From Ferranicluibacter rubi (GTDB lineage: Bacteria > Pseudomonadota > Alphaproteobacteria > Rhizobiales > Rhizobiaceae): a stretch of 64,000 nt of DNA. Below, in pieces: positions 45,269-54,942 of this stretch. Position numbers and translations under genes: made by a program. Positions within the stretch are counted from its first letter, which is position 1. The number at the start of each line of letters is the position of its first letter. A model generated the notes under the pieces. The model was not told the origin of the DNA, made no database searches, and worked only from the letters and a program-made list of their open reading frames with translations. The stretch covers positions 62,001 to 126,000 of the forward strand of contig NZ_JAANCM010000002.1 in the NCBI RefSeq assembly GCF_011603255.1. Reading direction: 5' to 3'.

Positions 45269-45278
45269 CCCCCCCCCC
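45269..45278 (+). promoter_or_regulatory. C10 tract between yicC ribosome binding site and start
   Basis: AAGGAG (45262-45267) is followed by T, ten consecutive C residues and the ATG at 45279. The spacing is 11 bases, at the long end for efficient initiation. Loss of two or three Cs by replication slippage would shorten it toward the optimum. Confidence 0.7.
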
Positions 45279-46166
45279 ATGCCCTTGCAGTCCATGACGG
45301 GATTTGCCCGCCGCGAGGGTACGTCCGGCCGCAGCCGCTGGGCCTGGGAATTGCGCTCGGTCAACGGCAAGGGTCTCGACCTGAAGCTGCGCCTACCCGG
45401 TGGGCTCGAAGCGCTCGATGCCGATATCCGGCGACGGATCGCCGCTCGCTTCTCGCGCGGCAACATGCAGGTCGGCCTCAGCCTCAATGCCGGGGAAACG
45501 CAAATCCAGACGACCATCAACCAGACGGCGCTCGCCTCCGTCCTGTCGCTGCGCGAGCAATTGCGCGATGTGATCGACCCCGCGCCGCTGAAGCTCGACA
45601 CGCTGCTTGCCATCCGCGGCGTCATCGACTTCAAGGAGCCGGAAGAGAGCGAGGCCGACAAGACGGCGCGGGAAACGGCCGTCCTCGCGGGGCTCGACCT
45701 CGCACTCGCCGATCTCGCCGCAATGCGCGAAAGCGAAGGCACGGCGCTCGAACAGGTGCTCCTGCTGGAGATCGGCGAGATGGAGACGCTGCTGAGCGCG
45801 ATCGAGGCCGATCCGTCGCGGACCCCCTCGGCCATCACCGCAAGGCTCGTCCAGCAGATCGACTGGCTGACGAGCCATGCCGCCACGCTCGACCGCGACC
45901 GCCTGTATGCGGAAACGGCGCTGCTGGCGGCCAAGGCCGATGTCCGCGAGGAGCTCGATCGGCTGCGGGCGCATATTATGGCCGCTCGCGCGCTTCTGTC
46001 GAAAGGCGGCCCCATCGGACGCAAACTCGACTTTCTTTGCCAGGAATTTAACCGGGAAACCAATACGATCTGTTCGAAGTCCACCTCCGCCGCCGTCACG
46101 GCCGCAGGCGTCGACCTCAAGGTCGTCATCGACCAGTTCCGCGAACAGGTCCAGAATCTGGAGTAA
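45279..46166 (+). CDS. yicC: YicC-family endoribonuclease
   Basis: A 295-residue protein of the YicC family, recently described as a metal-dependent endoribonuclease that in E. coli affects the sRNA RyhB. The N-terminal domain starts [14 protein letters not shown], and the C-terminal DUF1732 domain ends EINRE-type with [17 protein letters not shown] and [13 protein letters not shown]. gmk overlaps its stop (TAATG), an arrangement common across proteobacteria. The ribosome binding site is separated from the ATG by a C10 run, which is unusual. Confidence 0.92.
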   Translation: MPLQSMTGFARREGTSGRSRWAWELRSVNGKGLDLKLRLPGGLEALDADIRRRIAARFSRGNMQVGLSLNAGETQIQTTINQTALASVLSLREQLRDVIDPAPLKLDTLLAIRGVIDFKEPEESEADKTARETAVLAGLDLALADLAAMRESEGTALEQVLLLEIGEMETLLSAIEADPSRTPSAITARLVQQIDWLTSHAATLDRDRLYAETALLAAKADVREELDRLRAHIMAARALLSKGGPIGRKLDFLCQEFNRETNTICSKSTSAAVTAAGVDLKVVIDQFREQVQNLE

Positions 46167-46840
46167 TGATGAGACCCGCCGAAACACCCACGAAGGCTTC
46201 AACGATTGCGCGCCGAGGCCTGATGCTTGTCATCTCCTCGCCGTCCGGCGCCGGTAAGTCCACCATCGCCCGCAACCTGCTGGAGGCCGATCCGGAGATG
46301 AGCATCTCCGTCAGCGTCACCACGCGCAAGCGCCGCCCGAGCGAGATCGACGGTCGTCACTATCACTTCAAGTCGATCCGCGAGTTCGAGGGCCTGCGCC
46401 AGACGGAAGCCCTGCTGGAATGGGCCGAGGTTCACGGCAACTTCTACGGCACGCCGCGCGATGCGGTGGAGGAGGCGATGTCGGAAGGCCGCGACATGCT
46501 GTTCGACATCGATTGGCAGGGCGCCCAGCAGCTTCAGGACAAGATGTCCGGCGACGTCGTCTCGATCTTCATTCTGCCGCCAACCATGGCAGAGCTTCAG
46601 TCTCGCCTGCACCGCCGCGCCGAGGATACGGACGAGGTCATCGCCACGCGCCTCGCCAATTCCCGCGCCGAAATCGAGCACTGGCTGGAATACGACTACA
46701 TCGTCGTCAACGAGGATCTTGACACAGCCTTCGCCGCCGTCCGCGCCATCGTCGAAGCCGAACGCCTCCGCCGCGACCGCCGCCCCGGCCTGTTCGAGTA
46801 TGTGCAGGGCTTGCTGACGGAAACGCCGAAGCTCGTCTAA
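46166..46840 (+). CDS. gmk: Guanylate kinase
   Basis: A 224-residue kinase that converts GMP to GDP. The P-loop SPSGAGKS is at residues 25-32, the GMP-binding segment is [20 protein letters not shown], and the ATP lid carries the arginines in RRAEDTDEV. Two start codons, ATGATG, overlap the yicC stop; the second (46169) is better spaced from GGAG. The C-terminus ([20 protein letters not shown]) is slightly longer than in E. coli. It is convergent with rsmA. Confidence 0.96.
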   Translation: MMRPAETPTKASTIARRGLMLVISSPSGAGKSTIARNLLEADPEMSISVSVTTRKRRPSEIDGRHYHFKSIREFEGLRQTEALLEWAEVHGNFYGTPRDAVEEAMSEGRDMLFDIDWQGAQQLQDKMSGDVVSIFILPPTMAELQSRLHRRAEDTDEVIATRLANSRAEIEHWLEYDYIVVNEDLDTAFAAVRAIVEAERLRRDRRPGLFEYVQGLLTETPKLV

Positions 46841-46882
46841 ACGCTCTACCGGAGGCGTGGGAATTGCGCTTCTCGAATGCGC

Positions 46883-47722
46883 TTAAAGACAGTTCGCCAA
46901 CCGGCAGAATTCCTCGACCGACAATGTCTCGGCCCGCCGCTGCGGGTCGATTTCCGCCTTGGCGAGCAGCGTTTCCCCGCCAAGCGATTTGACGCTCTGG
47001 CGCAGCATCTTGCGCCTCTGGCCGAAGGCGGCCTGCGTCACGCGTTCCAGTGCTTCGATCCGGCAAGGGATCGGGTTTTCGCGCGGCTCCAGGTGCACGA
47101 CGGTCGAGGTGACCTTGGGTGGCGGCGTGAAGGCTTGCGGGGGGACGTCGAAGGCCATGCGTGCCTCGGTGCGCCAGCCGGCGAGCACGCCCAGCCGACC
47201 GTAGTGGTCGTTCGTCTCGTCCGCCACGATCCGCAGGCCCACCTCGCGCTGGAACATCAGCGTCATCGAGGCGTAGAAGGGCGGCCAGACGTCGGATGTC
47301 AGCCAGTTCACGAGCAGCTGCGTGCCGATGTTGTAAGGCAGGTTGGCGATGATGCGGATCGGGCCTCTAGCGCTGGCCTCACGCGCCAGTTCCGCGAAAT
47401 CGACCTTCAGCGCATCCCCCTCGATGACCTCCAGCCGACCGGGATAATGATCGGAAATCTCGGCAAGCGCCGGCAGGCAGCGGCTGTCGCGCTCGATGGC
47501 GATCAGCTTGCGGACGCCGAGCGACAGAATCGCGCGCGTCAGCCCGCCGGGACCGGGACCCACTTCGATGACGGTCGCATCTTCGAGCGGACCCGCCGTT
47601 CGCGCGATCTTCTGGGTGAGGTTGAGGTCGAGGAGGAAGTTCTGGCCGAGCGCCTTCTTGGCGTCCAGCCCGTGGCGCTGGATCACGTCGCGCAGCGGCG
47701 GCAGTCCGTCGATGGCGGCCAT
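46883..47722 (-). CDS. rsmA: 16S rRNA dimethyladenosine transferase
   Basis: A 279-residue SAM-dependent methyltransferase (KsgA) that dimethylates two adjacent adenines near the 3' end of 16S rRNA. The SAM motif is [14 protein letters not shown] (residues about 53-66), and the catalytic N-L-P-Y is at 127-130. [17 protein letters not shown] at the N-terminus is diagnostic. The ATG overlaps the pdxA stop (TGATG), as in E. coli where the two are also linked. Confidence 0.97.
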   Translation of the reverse strand: MAAIDGLPPLRDVIQRHGLDAKKALGQNFLLDLNLTQKIARTAGPLEDATVIEVGPGPGGLTRAILSLGVRKLIAIERDSRCLPALAEISDHYPGRLEVIEGDALKVDFAELAREASARGPIRIIANLPYNIGTQLLVNWLTSDVWPPFYASMTLMFQREVGLRIVADETNDHYGRLGVLAGWRTEARMAFDVPPQAFTPPPKVTSTVVHLEPRENPIPCRIEALERVTQAAFGQRRKMLRQSVKSLGGETLLAKAEIDPQRRAETLSVEEFCRLANCL

Positions 47723-48789
47723 CAGGAGGCGCTCTCGATGCCGGCGTTTTCGATGTCGGCGCGCTCGGTATCGGCAAGCTCGCGCGCCATGCGCAGCGCC
47801 GCAACGAGGCTGTCCACACGCGCGATCGTGCGTCCGTCCAGCCGCTGCCCGGCGATGCCGAATGCAGTGCCATGGTCGGGCGAGGTGCGGATGAAGGGCA
47901 GGCCGAGCGTGACGTTGACGCTGTCGTCGAAGCCCAGCGCCTTGGCGGGGATCAGCGCCTGATCGTGATACATGCAGAGCGCGACGTCGTAGGTGGCGCG
48001 CGCCCGGTCGTGGAACATCGTGTCGGCGGGCAGGGGGCCGACGGCGTCGATCCCCTCGGCCTGAAGGCGTTCGACCACGGGGCGGATGATGGCGTCGTCC
48101 TCAAGCCCCAGCGCGCCGCTCTCGCCGGCATGCGGGTTGAGCCCGGCGATCGCAAGGCGTGGTGCGGCGATGCCGAAGCGGGCCTTGAGATCGGCTGCGG
48201 TGATGACGGCCGTCCGGTAGATGAGGTCCGCTGTCAGCAGACCCGGCACGTCCTTGAGGGGAATATGGATCGTTACCGGTACGGCCCGAAGTTTCGGGCC
48301 TGCGAGCATCATGATCGGCAGCAGCGGCTTGTTGCGCGCGACGCTGCCAAGTTCTGCCAGGAACTCGGTATGTCCGGGAAAACGAAAGCCCGCTGCATAG
48401 AGCACGGATTTGGCGATGGGGTTGGTGACGACAGCGGCCGTCTGGGAGGCCAGCGTCATCTGTACGGCCGTCTGGATTGCCCCGATGACCGCCGGCGCAT
48501 TGGCGCTGTCGGCACGGCCCGCGATCACGGGCGCCGGGCAGGCGATGGGGAGCACGGGAAGGCTCGTGGCAAAGATACCTGCGGCCGAGCGGTGGTCTGC
48601 CTCGGCAATGGACACGTCAAGGCCGAGCAGGCGTGCCCGTTCGGCAAGAACCGTGGGATCCCCGATGAAGAGAAAGGGAGCAAGCCCCAGCGCGTCTCGG
48701 TGCGTCCAAGCGTCCAGCGTGACGTCGAGCCCGATACCGGCCGGGTCGCCCATGGTCAGGGCAAGCGGCGCCCGGGTCTCGTCTGTCAT
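47722..48789 (-). CDS. pdxA: 4-hydroxythreonine-4-phosphate dehydrogenase
   Basis: A 355-residue enzyme of DXP-dependent vitamin B6 synthesis. The family motifs are present: [11 protein letters not shown] at the N-terminus, the metal-binding His in [24 protein letters not shown], and [46 protein letters not shown]-type sequence near the C-terminus (here ending GTAFGIAG). It lies between the SurA-like gene and rsmA, the usual order in proteobacteria. Confidence 0.96.
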   Translation of the reverse strand: MTDETRAPLALTMGDPAGIGLDVTLDAWTHRDALGLAPFLFIGDPTVLAERARLLGLDVSIAEADHRSAAGIFATSLPVLPIACPAPVIAGRADSANAPAVIGAIQTAVQMTLASQTAAVVTNPIAKSVLYAAGFRFPGHTEFLAELGSVARNKPLLPIMMLAGPKLRAVPVTIHIPLKDVPGLLTADLIYRTAVITAADLKARFGIAAPRLAIAGLNPHAGESGALGLEDDAIIRPVVERLQAEGIDAVGPLPADTMFHDRARATYDVALCMYHDQALIPAKALGFDDSVNVTLGLPFIRTSPDHGTAFGIAGQRLDGRTIARVDSLVAALRMARELADTERADIENAGIESAS

Positions 48790-48799
48790 GATGGTCCGG

Positions 48800-49765
48800 T
48801 TACTTCCCCAGGATCTGCGCGCGCTTGCGCAGTTCTTCCATGTACTTCACGCTGTTCGGGTCCTCGCCGCCCTTCTGCTTGCCGAGATCCTCGGCGCGGA
48901 AGACGACTTCGGCCGCCAGATCGTCGGAAACCTGCCGCTTCTTGCAGATGCCGAGATATTCGACGCCCCTTTCGGTTACGCGGGTCGCGGTCGTGTTGCC
49001 GTCGCCGGCCTTTTCAACCAGCGGACGCCAGTCCTCGGGGATTTCCTGTACCATCATGCGGCCGAGATTGCGGATGGAAACGTCGCGCATGGTTGCGGCA
49101 AAGGTCTTGGCGTCGTCGCAGCCCGGATAGGCCGAGCGCGAGGCATTGGCTTCGGCCTGGCGCTTGCCCATGATGGCGTTACGCTTGGCGCCGGGAACGA
49201 CGAAGATAACCTGCTGAAGGAAGTACTCGGTCGTGACCGGCTTGTTGCCGCCATTCTCCTGCATGCGGCGCACCAACTCTTCGTTGGAGAGACGCCCGCC
49301 GCCGCTGCCGAAGCGCAGGCGCACGGCCCGCGGCCAGCTCATGGAAATCGCGACATAGGATTTGAAATGGTCGATGCCGACGCCGGCCTGGGCCAGAACC
49401 TGGGTGAGCTGCGCCACGGACAGCTTGTTTCCGGCGGCAAATCGCGCAACGGCCGCATCCACATCTTCGGTGCTGACGGACTGCTGGAGGCGCAGCACTT
49501 CGGCGCGCTTCAGCACTTCATCGATCATCTGCTCGCGTGCGCCGGCCGAGCTCTGCCGCTGCAGCTTGAGGAAGGCCGCACGCTTGGCGATGTCACCGGT
49601 CGTGATCGGCGTGCCGTTGACGACGACGGCGACTGCGGTGCCCGCACCCGCTGCGGCAGCGGGCAGCGTGGTCGGCAAGCAGAGCGCGCCGGCCAAGAGG
49701 CCCGCACGCAGAATACCTGCCGCCACTCGCAGTGAAGATCGCTTTTGCACGGTTCCGTTGCCCAT
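48800..49765 (-). CDS. SurA-like periplasmic chaperone
   Basis: A 321-residue exported protein with a signal peptide in the first 39 residues ([20 protein letters not shown] ... AAAAG). The SurA N-terminal chaperone domain follows: [25 protein letters not shown] and a helical region with [17 protein letters not shown]. The C-terminal half does not show a canonical parvulin domain and may be degenerate; two Cys (PGCDDA, GICKKR) may pair. It sits directly next to lptD, as surA does in E. coli, and probably helps outer-membrane protein folding. The isomerase activity should not be assumed. Confidence 0.85.
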   Translation of the reverse strand: MGNGTVQKRSSLRVAAGILRAGLLAGALCLPTTLPAAAAGAGTAVAVVVNGTPITTGDIAKRAAFLKLQRQSSAGAREQMIDEVLKRAEVLRLQQSVSTEDVDAAVARFAAGNKLSVAQLTQVLAQAGVGIDHFKSYVAISMSWPRAVRLRFGSGGGRLSNEELVRRMQENGGNKPVTTEYFLQQVIFVVPGAKRNAIMGKRQAEANASRSAYPGCDDAKTFAATMRDVSIRNLGRMMVQEIPEDWRPLVEKAGDGNTTATRVTERGVEYLGICKKRQVSDDLAAEVVFRAEDLGKQKGGEDPNSVKYMEELRKRAQILGK

Positions 49766-49958
49766 CAGACATCCCCTTCAGAGCAAGCCGCACATTTCAA
49801 CGGGCTCGCAACGCTCCATGAAGCGCCAAGCCTGCGGCTGCGCCTGTTTCCCGCTGGATGCATAAACCATGCGGCCGAATGATGACAAGCCCTCGATATC
49901 ACTGAGCGTGGGCGCGAGACCGCGCACACAAGCCTGTTTTCCGTCACGACGACCGCGG

Positions 49959-52292
49959 TCAGTCCAGCGCGTTGAACGAGCTGTCGCCGACATTGATGTC
50001 ACCCAATGTGCGGAAGGAGATCCGCGCACCGATCGACCAGTCATTGGCCAGAGACTGGTCCGGGTCGCGCTCGTTCTTGTAGACGAGCGAGAACAGCGTG
50101 TCCTGATCGTCATAGGTGACGCCGAGGCCGTTGCGGGTGACGAGACTGTTGTTGATGTCGTAGGTGACAGAGCCGAACACCGACCAGTACTCGCGGAACC
50201 GCCAGGCGGCCGCCGTCTGGATTTCGTCCTGATCGTAGGGCGAACCGTAGGTCGGCTGCGCCTTGATGCTGGTATAGGTGATGGCCGTCTGCCAGGCGAT
50301 GCCTTCGTAGCCGACCGAGAAGTCCGTCCGGCGCAGGTCGAAATCCTCTTCGTCCAGCCGGCCGCTGAGGCTGGCCGTCAGCCCGGAGGGCGCATCGATG
50401 CCGAACATGCCGACATAGTCCGACCGGTCGCTTTCAAGGCCCGAATCGGCGCCCACCTTCACGAGATCGTCGGTTGCGAAGGAATTGACGCCGCCGAGAT
50501 GGAAGGACTGGCCGACGATGCTGCGAACACCGTAGCCATTGCCGAGCGTGCCCGTGTAGCGCATGCCGAGATTGGCGCGCGAGCCGCCCTCGATGCGGTC
50601 GAAGCCCGAAAACTTGTCACGCTCGAACAGGTTGGTCGCATCGAACACGAAGCTCTGTGCGTCCTCGTTCGGCAGGCTACCCGGATTGCTCTCGTCCGGA
50701 CGAACATAGACCTGCGCGATCGGCTCGAAGATGTGACTGCTGTTGGCGGTCGCCATCAGGATCGGATAGCGCGCCTCGAGCCCGGCCGTCGCCATGCCGC
50801 GCGTCGAGGTGTCGTCGCCGTTATAGTCACCGGTATAGGTCGGACCGGGATTGTCCATCGTCAGCCCGAGAATATCGCCGCGTGCTGCCAGAAGCGGTGT
50901 CAGCGACAGGCCGCCGGGCACGATGAAGGTCTTCTTCCACTCGGCTTCCGCCGTCAGGCGATGCGCCGTGCCTTCGAGACCACGGAACCGGTCGACGCCG
51001 AACACGTCGACGGAGTCCTCGCGGTTGCGGTTGACGTTGGTCAGGTTGACGGTCGCAGAAAGCTCGCCACCGGCAACCGCCTGCGGCGCCGTATAGTCAT
51101 AGTCGAGGACCTGCGCATAGGCCTGCTTGTTTTCGGCCACGCTGTCCGGATCGGCATCCTGAATATCGAAGTAGAAGGCGCGCAGGTCGAAATAATTGCG
51201 CTTGCCGAGACCCGTCAGATAGGCCTGGTTCGTATGCGTCGTGCCGTCGAACGTCGAGAGCTCATACGTCTTGGCGAAGTTGTTGTCGCTCTGGACGAGG
51301 ACATCCCAGCCGAACGACCAGCGCGGATTGATCTTGAAGTCGGCGCGTGAACCGATGAGGCCGCGTTCCGTTTCCTTCGCGTCCACGGTGCCGTCCGTAA
51401 ACGAGCTGCGGTCCATCTGGCTGATGCCCGCCATGCGCAGGACGTGCTGCCCGGTCTCGAAGCGCTGGCGGAATTCGCCTTCCAGCAGGAAGCCCTGGCG
51501 CGTCAGCCCGGTCGCCGTCACGGTCGCGTCCATGGTGGGCGAGATCGCCCAGTAATAGGGAACGCTGACGCCCGCACCCAGCTTCTGCGTGTAGCGGAAC
51601 CGCGGGAACAGGAAGCCGCTCTTGCGCTTCACCGTGCCGTCGGGAACCTCCAGCACCGGCAGGTACAGGATCGGCTTGCCGAACAATTCGAAGCGGGCGT
51701 TCTCCAGCCGCACGGTGTGCGTCTTGCCGTTCTGGATGATGCGCTGCGCCTTGATGTGCCAGAGCGAGCGGTAGTCCGGATTGGTCGCGCACGGCGTGCA
51801 GGCCGTGTAGACCGCCTGGTTCAGAATGATCTCGTCGCCATTGCGCCGCTCGCCGTTGACGGCGGCAAGCTTGGTCAGGTCGGTCGTCTCGACACGCATC
51901 GTCTCGATGAAGCCATCGGCGAAATTGTCGGTGACGTCCATCTTCTCGGCATAGATCTTGTTGCCGGTCGGCTCGATCAGTTCGATCTGGCCGGTCGCAA
52001 CGATTCGGCCGGTCTTCTGGCTGTATTCAACCTGCTGGGCGACCATCTGGTAGCCGCCATAATTGATCTGCACGGCGCCGCGCACGATGACGCGTTCGGC
52101 GTCGCGATTGTACACGAGCTCGTTGGCCGAAAGCACCATCTTGGCGTCGTCGGGCAGTTTCGGCGCAAGCGTCGTCGGCGCCGACTGAGCGAAGGCCGAA
52201 CCGGACGTGCCGGGGGATACGGAAAGGCATGCAACGCTGGAAAGCAGTATGGCCGCCAGTAGCCTTGTATGATTGCGGTCACAGCCCGCCAC
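49959..52292 (-). CDS. lptD: LPS assembly protein LptD
   Basis: A 777-residue outer-membrane beta-barrel that, with LptE, inserts LPS in the outer leaflet. A signal peptide lies in the first 36 residues, then an LptA-like domain (MVLSANELVYNRDAERVIVRGAVQINYGGY) and the barrel with aromatic-ended strands. Cysteines are few: ACTPCATNP near residue 160 supplies the two in the N-terminal part. The start is GTG, overlapping the lptG stop (TAGTG). Order lptF-lptG-lptD-surA-pdxA-rsmA is conserved among alphaproteobacteria. Confidence 0.95.
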   Translation of the reverse strand: MAGCDRNHTRLLAAILLSSVACLSVSPGTSGSAFAQSAPTTLAPKLPDDAKMVLSANELVYNRDAERVIVRGAVQINYGGYQMVAQQVEYSQKTGRIVATGQIELIEPTGNKIYAEKMDVTDNFADGFIETMRVETTDLTKLAAVNGERRNGDEIILNQAVYTACTPCATNPDYRSLWHIKAQRIIQNGKTHTVRLENARFELFGKPILYLPVLEVPDGTVKRKSGFLFPRFRYTQKLGAGVSVPYYWAISPTMDATVTATGLTRQGFLLEGEFRQRFETGQHVLRMAGISQMDRSSFTDGTVDAKETERGLIGSRADFKINPRWSFGWDVLVQSDNNFAKTYELSTFDGTTHTNQAYLTGLGKRNYFDLRAFYFDIQDADPDSVAENKQAYAQVLDYDYTAPQAVAGGELSATVNLTNVNRNREDSVDVFGVDRFRGLEGTAHRLTAEAEWKKTFIVPGGLSLTPLLAARGDILGLTMDNPGPTYTGDYNGDDTSTRGMATAGLEARYPILMATANSSHIFEPIAQVYVRPDESNPGSLPNEDAQSFVFDATNLFERDKFSGFDRIEGGSRANLGMRYTGTLGNGYGVRSIVGQSFHLGGVNSFATDDLVKVGADSGLESDRSDYVGMFGIDAPSGLTASLSGRLDEEDFDLRRTDFSVGYEGIAWQTAITYTSIKAQPTYGSPYDQDEIQTAAAWRFREYWSVFGSVTYDINNSLVTRNGLGVTYDDQDTLFSLVYKNERDPDQSLANDWSIGARISFRTLGDINVGDSSFNALD

Positions 52293-53368
52293 TAGCCATC
52301 CTCCTGATGCAACAAAATCGTGGACCCCAGCGCCATCGCGACAACAACCGGCAACCAGGCTGCAACGAACGGAGGCAAGATGCCGCTGCTCCCGAATGCT
52401 CTGACCAGCACGGTCACGACATAAAGCACGAAGCCTGCCAGGATTCCACCGAGAATTACCGAGCGCGATTGGTGGAAGCGGCTGAATTTCAGCGACACGC
52501 TTGCGGCAATCAGCGTCATGGCGACGAGAAGAAGCGGCAGGGACAACAGCGAATGAAGCTGGGTCTGCATGCCGTAGGTCGGAAACCCGAAGGATTTCGC
52601 GATCGAAATTTTATGGGGAAGCTCGAAAAACGGAATGGATTCAGCTTTGTCGAGCGATTCCTGAACGAATTCCGCACGGAGATTGGTCGGCAACCGTGCC
52701 GTTTCGAAACGCTTCGGCAGCACGCCGTTGCGGGTCTCGGTCACCCCGTTCAGCAACCAGTAACCATCTTCGAGTTTTGCGTTCTGCGCATCCTGCCGGA
52801 AGACGATGCGGCCCTGCTTGTCGAGGTGGATCACGGTGACGGTGACGAGCGTCCGGCCATCGTCCTGCACGGCGCGCGCGCCGATGATGCTGTCGTCGTC
52901 ACCATAGATCTGGCGCAGCCACGGAATGGTCTTGGAGCCGCGCGACGACGAGCTGCCCCAGTTGGTCTCCAGAAGCTCGGCACTGCGCGAACCCCAGGCG
53001 GCGATCGGGTTGAGAATGGCGACCGCAAGCGCGCCGAACAGCAGGGCGCCGAGCACGAAGGGCTGCAGAAACTGCCAGGCCGAAATGCCCGCCGCCCGCG
53101 TCACCACCAGCTCGTAGCGGCGATTGAGCGCGATCAGCGTCACCATGCCGGCAAACAGCGCGATGAAGGGCACGGTCTGCTGCATGATCATGGGAATGCG
53201 CATGGCGGTCATCAGCAGCGCACCGCCGAGAGAGTAGCCCGGCAGGTTCGACATGCGGTTGGAGAGTTCGCTGAAATCGATGATGAAGACGAGCGAGAAC
53301 ACACCGATAAGGAACCAGCCGATCGTCACCATGAACCGGCGAAAGAAGTAGATCTTGAGCGTGCTCAT
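52292..53368 (-). CDS. lptG: LPS export ABC transporter permease LptG
   Basis: A 358-residue inner-membrane permease of the YjgP/YjgQ family, with six predicted helices (three at each end) around a large periplasmic jellyroll domain. It starts MSTLKIYFFRRFMVTIGWFL, a family pattern. With LptF and the ATPase LptB (encoded elsewhere) it extracts LPS from the inner membrane. It begins four bases after the lptF stop and overlaps lptD, so the three genes are translated together. Confidence 0.94.
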   Translation of the reverse strand: MSTLKIYFFRRFMVTIGWFLIGVFSLVFIIDFSELSNRMSNLPGYSLGGALLMTAMRIPMIMQQTVPFIALFAGMVTLIALNRRYELVVTRAAGISAWQFLQPFVLGALLFGALAVAILNPIAAWGSRSAELLETNWGSSSSRGSKTIPWLRQIYGDDDSIIGARAVQDDGRTLVTVTVIHLDKQGRIVFRQDAQNAKLEDGYWLLNGVTETRNGVLPKRFETARLPTNLRAEFVQESLDKAESIPFFELPHKISIAKSFGFPTYGMQTQLHSLLSLPLLLVAMTLIAASVSLKFSRFHQSRSVILGGILAGFVLYVVTVLVRAFGSSGILPPFVAAWLPVVVAMALGSTILLHQEDG

Positions 53369-53372
53369 CGGA

Positions 53373-54542
53373 TCAGCGCGCCTCCCGGTCGGAATTGCCG
53401 AAACGCAGCAGGCGAATCCGGCCGGTCAGGTCGGCGAACTTCTCCTGGAGGGTCCGGGGAATGACAAGCCGCTTGTTGCTCGCGAGCTGGCGAATGCACA
53501 GGAACGTCGTGATGGCGGGAATGACGTACATCAGCGGCACGAAGAACTGTTCTTCCTCCGCCCCGTTCGCCGCATAGAAGGTCATCCAGCGGAAGAGCAG
53601 CATCAAAAGCAGGGCGGTTGCCGTCGGGTGCAGGCGGGCTTCGCGGTGCGAGCGTGCGTCGCTGCTGACGACGAGGCCGATGAGCGCGAAGATGATCGGG
53701 AACGTCCACTCCGTCAGCCGGCGATGCAGCTCGGCGACGTAGGTCTGGGGACGGCGCTGGTAGTTGCTGTCTTCGGGGTCCGGGTGGAGGAGGGTGAAGA
53801 GATCCTGGTCCTGGGCGCGCAGGGTTGCAGCACCCACCTTGCGGGTCATCTCGGTCAGGTCGAAGGCGTAGCTGTCGAACTTGATGATGGAGACACCGCC
53901 GTCCGGCAGCTTCCGGTGGACTTCGCCATCCTTCATCACCAGGGCCGAGCTCTTCTCATCCACAGCACCCTCGCGGGCATAATAGACGAACTCGACGTTC
54001 GGATCGCGCGAATCGCCGACGAAGATGCCGGTGAGAACGCCGCCGCCGCGCCGGCCGCCGATCTGGATGTAGAGGCCGTCGGCGATTTTGCGGAAGGTGT
54101 TCTCCTGCACGACCGAAGAGAGAAGGTCGGCATTGGCGCTCGCGATCATCTGGCGCACTTCCTGGCGCACCACCGGCTCCAGAAAATTGTCCACGGTGAA
54201 GGACACCGCACTGACGGCAAGGGCCAGGCCGAGAATCGGCCGCAGGATGATCCCGCGGCTGCCACCCGCCGATTCGATCACCGTCAGTTCCGAATCGTTG
54301 TTCATCGTCGCCAAGGCCTGCGTGATGCCGATGGCGAGCGCGAAGGGCAGGACGAGCGGGATGACGGTCGGCAGAATGAGCGTCGCAAGCTGCACGAAGG
54401 CACCGATCGACTGACCGGTATCGGTCACCAGATTGATGCGCTGCAACGCCTGCGTCGTCCAGATGATGCCGAGAACCGGCAGCAGTGCCGACAGGAACAT
54501 CTGGACGACACGTCGGAGAATATAGCTTTGGAGAATGGTCAT
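53373..54542 (-). CDS. lptF: LPS export ABC transporter permease LptF
   Basis: A 389-residue YjgP/YjgQ-family permease, partner of LptG. The start at 54542 (MTILQSYILRRVVQMFLSALLPVLGIIW) is favoured because the family sequence begins there; longer readings add a poor N-terminal extension. The conserved segment LPTVIPLVLPFALAIGITQAL is in the first helix cluster, then the periplasmic domain and the C-terminal helices. It is the first gene of the lptF-lptG-lptD run and divergent from pepA. Confidence 0.93.
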   Translation of the reverse strand: MTILQSYILRRVVQMFLSALLPVLGIIWTTQALQRINLVTDTGQSIGAFVQLATLILPTVIPLVLPFALAIGITQALATMNNDSELTVIESAGGSRGIILRPILGLALAVSAVSFTVDNFLEPVVRQEVRQMIASANADLLSSVVQENTFRKIADGLYIQIGGRRGGGVLTGIFVGDSRDPNVEFVYYAREGAVDEKSSALVMKDGEVHRKLPDGGVSIIKFDSYAFDLTEMTRKVGAATLRAQDQDLFTLLHPDPEDSNYQRRPQTYVAELHRRLTEWTFPIIFALIGLVVSSDARSHREARLHPTATALLLMLLFRWMTFYAANGAEEEQFFVPLMYVIPAITTFLCIRQLASNKRLVIPRTLQEKFADLTGRIRLLRFGNSDREAR

Positions 54543-54942
54543 CTCAGCCTGTTCCGGGCGCATGCGGGCGCGGACGGAACCGTCCGGCGGGCTGCTCTGG
54601 CGCACGAGCGCTGTTGGGCTTTGATCATCATCGGTATCGCAGTAGCCAAGTTACTGAGGGCCCGCAACGCTCAGGCTGTCATCGACGCCTAGATTTTCCC
54701 ATTTGGTGTCTTTTTGGTGACGCATCGATCCGATGGCACGACCGAGGTCGAATGGTCATTTTCCGGCCCGGGACGAGGAGAGGAGCGAATGGCCCGCGGG
54801 TTTTGCTTGGCGTTTGCGTCCCGTCACGCTACGTCGGTAACGAAGACGCGATGAACGGTTGACGACGTCGTGCCTGTGGAAAAACATGCTTTAAAGACGG
54901 TGCCCGGCCAAGCGTCCGGGCGGCGGAAGGATCGGAGCGAAA
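54543..54942. other. Divergent intergenic region lptF/pepA
   Basis: 400 bases that must contain promoters for lptF (minus) and pepA (plus). I see no strong -35/-10 pair; TTGACG at 54859-54864 is a possible -35 for pepA. The region also contains a 21-codon frame with a strong ribosome binding site (54789-54854). Confidence 0.5.
54789..54854 (+). CDS. Candidate 21-codon leader ORF upstream of pepA
   Basis: A short frame encoding MARGFCLAFASRHATSVTKTR. It follows two AGGAG boxes in GGAGAGGAG, one of them eight bases from the ATG. It ends about 90 bases before pepA. No family is recognised and the peptide has no clear regulatory codon run. The only support is the unusually strong ribosome binding site, so this may be chance. 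Confidence 0.25.
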   Translation: MARGFCLAFASRHATSVTKTR

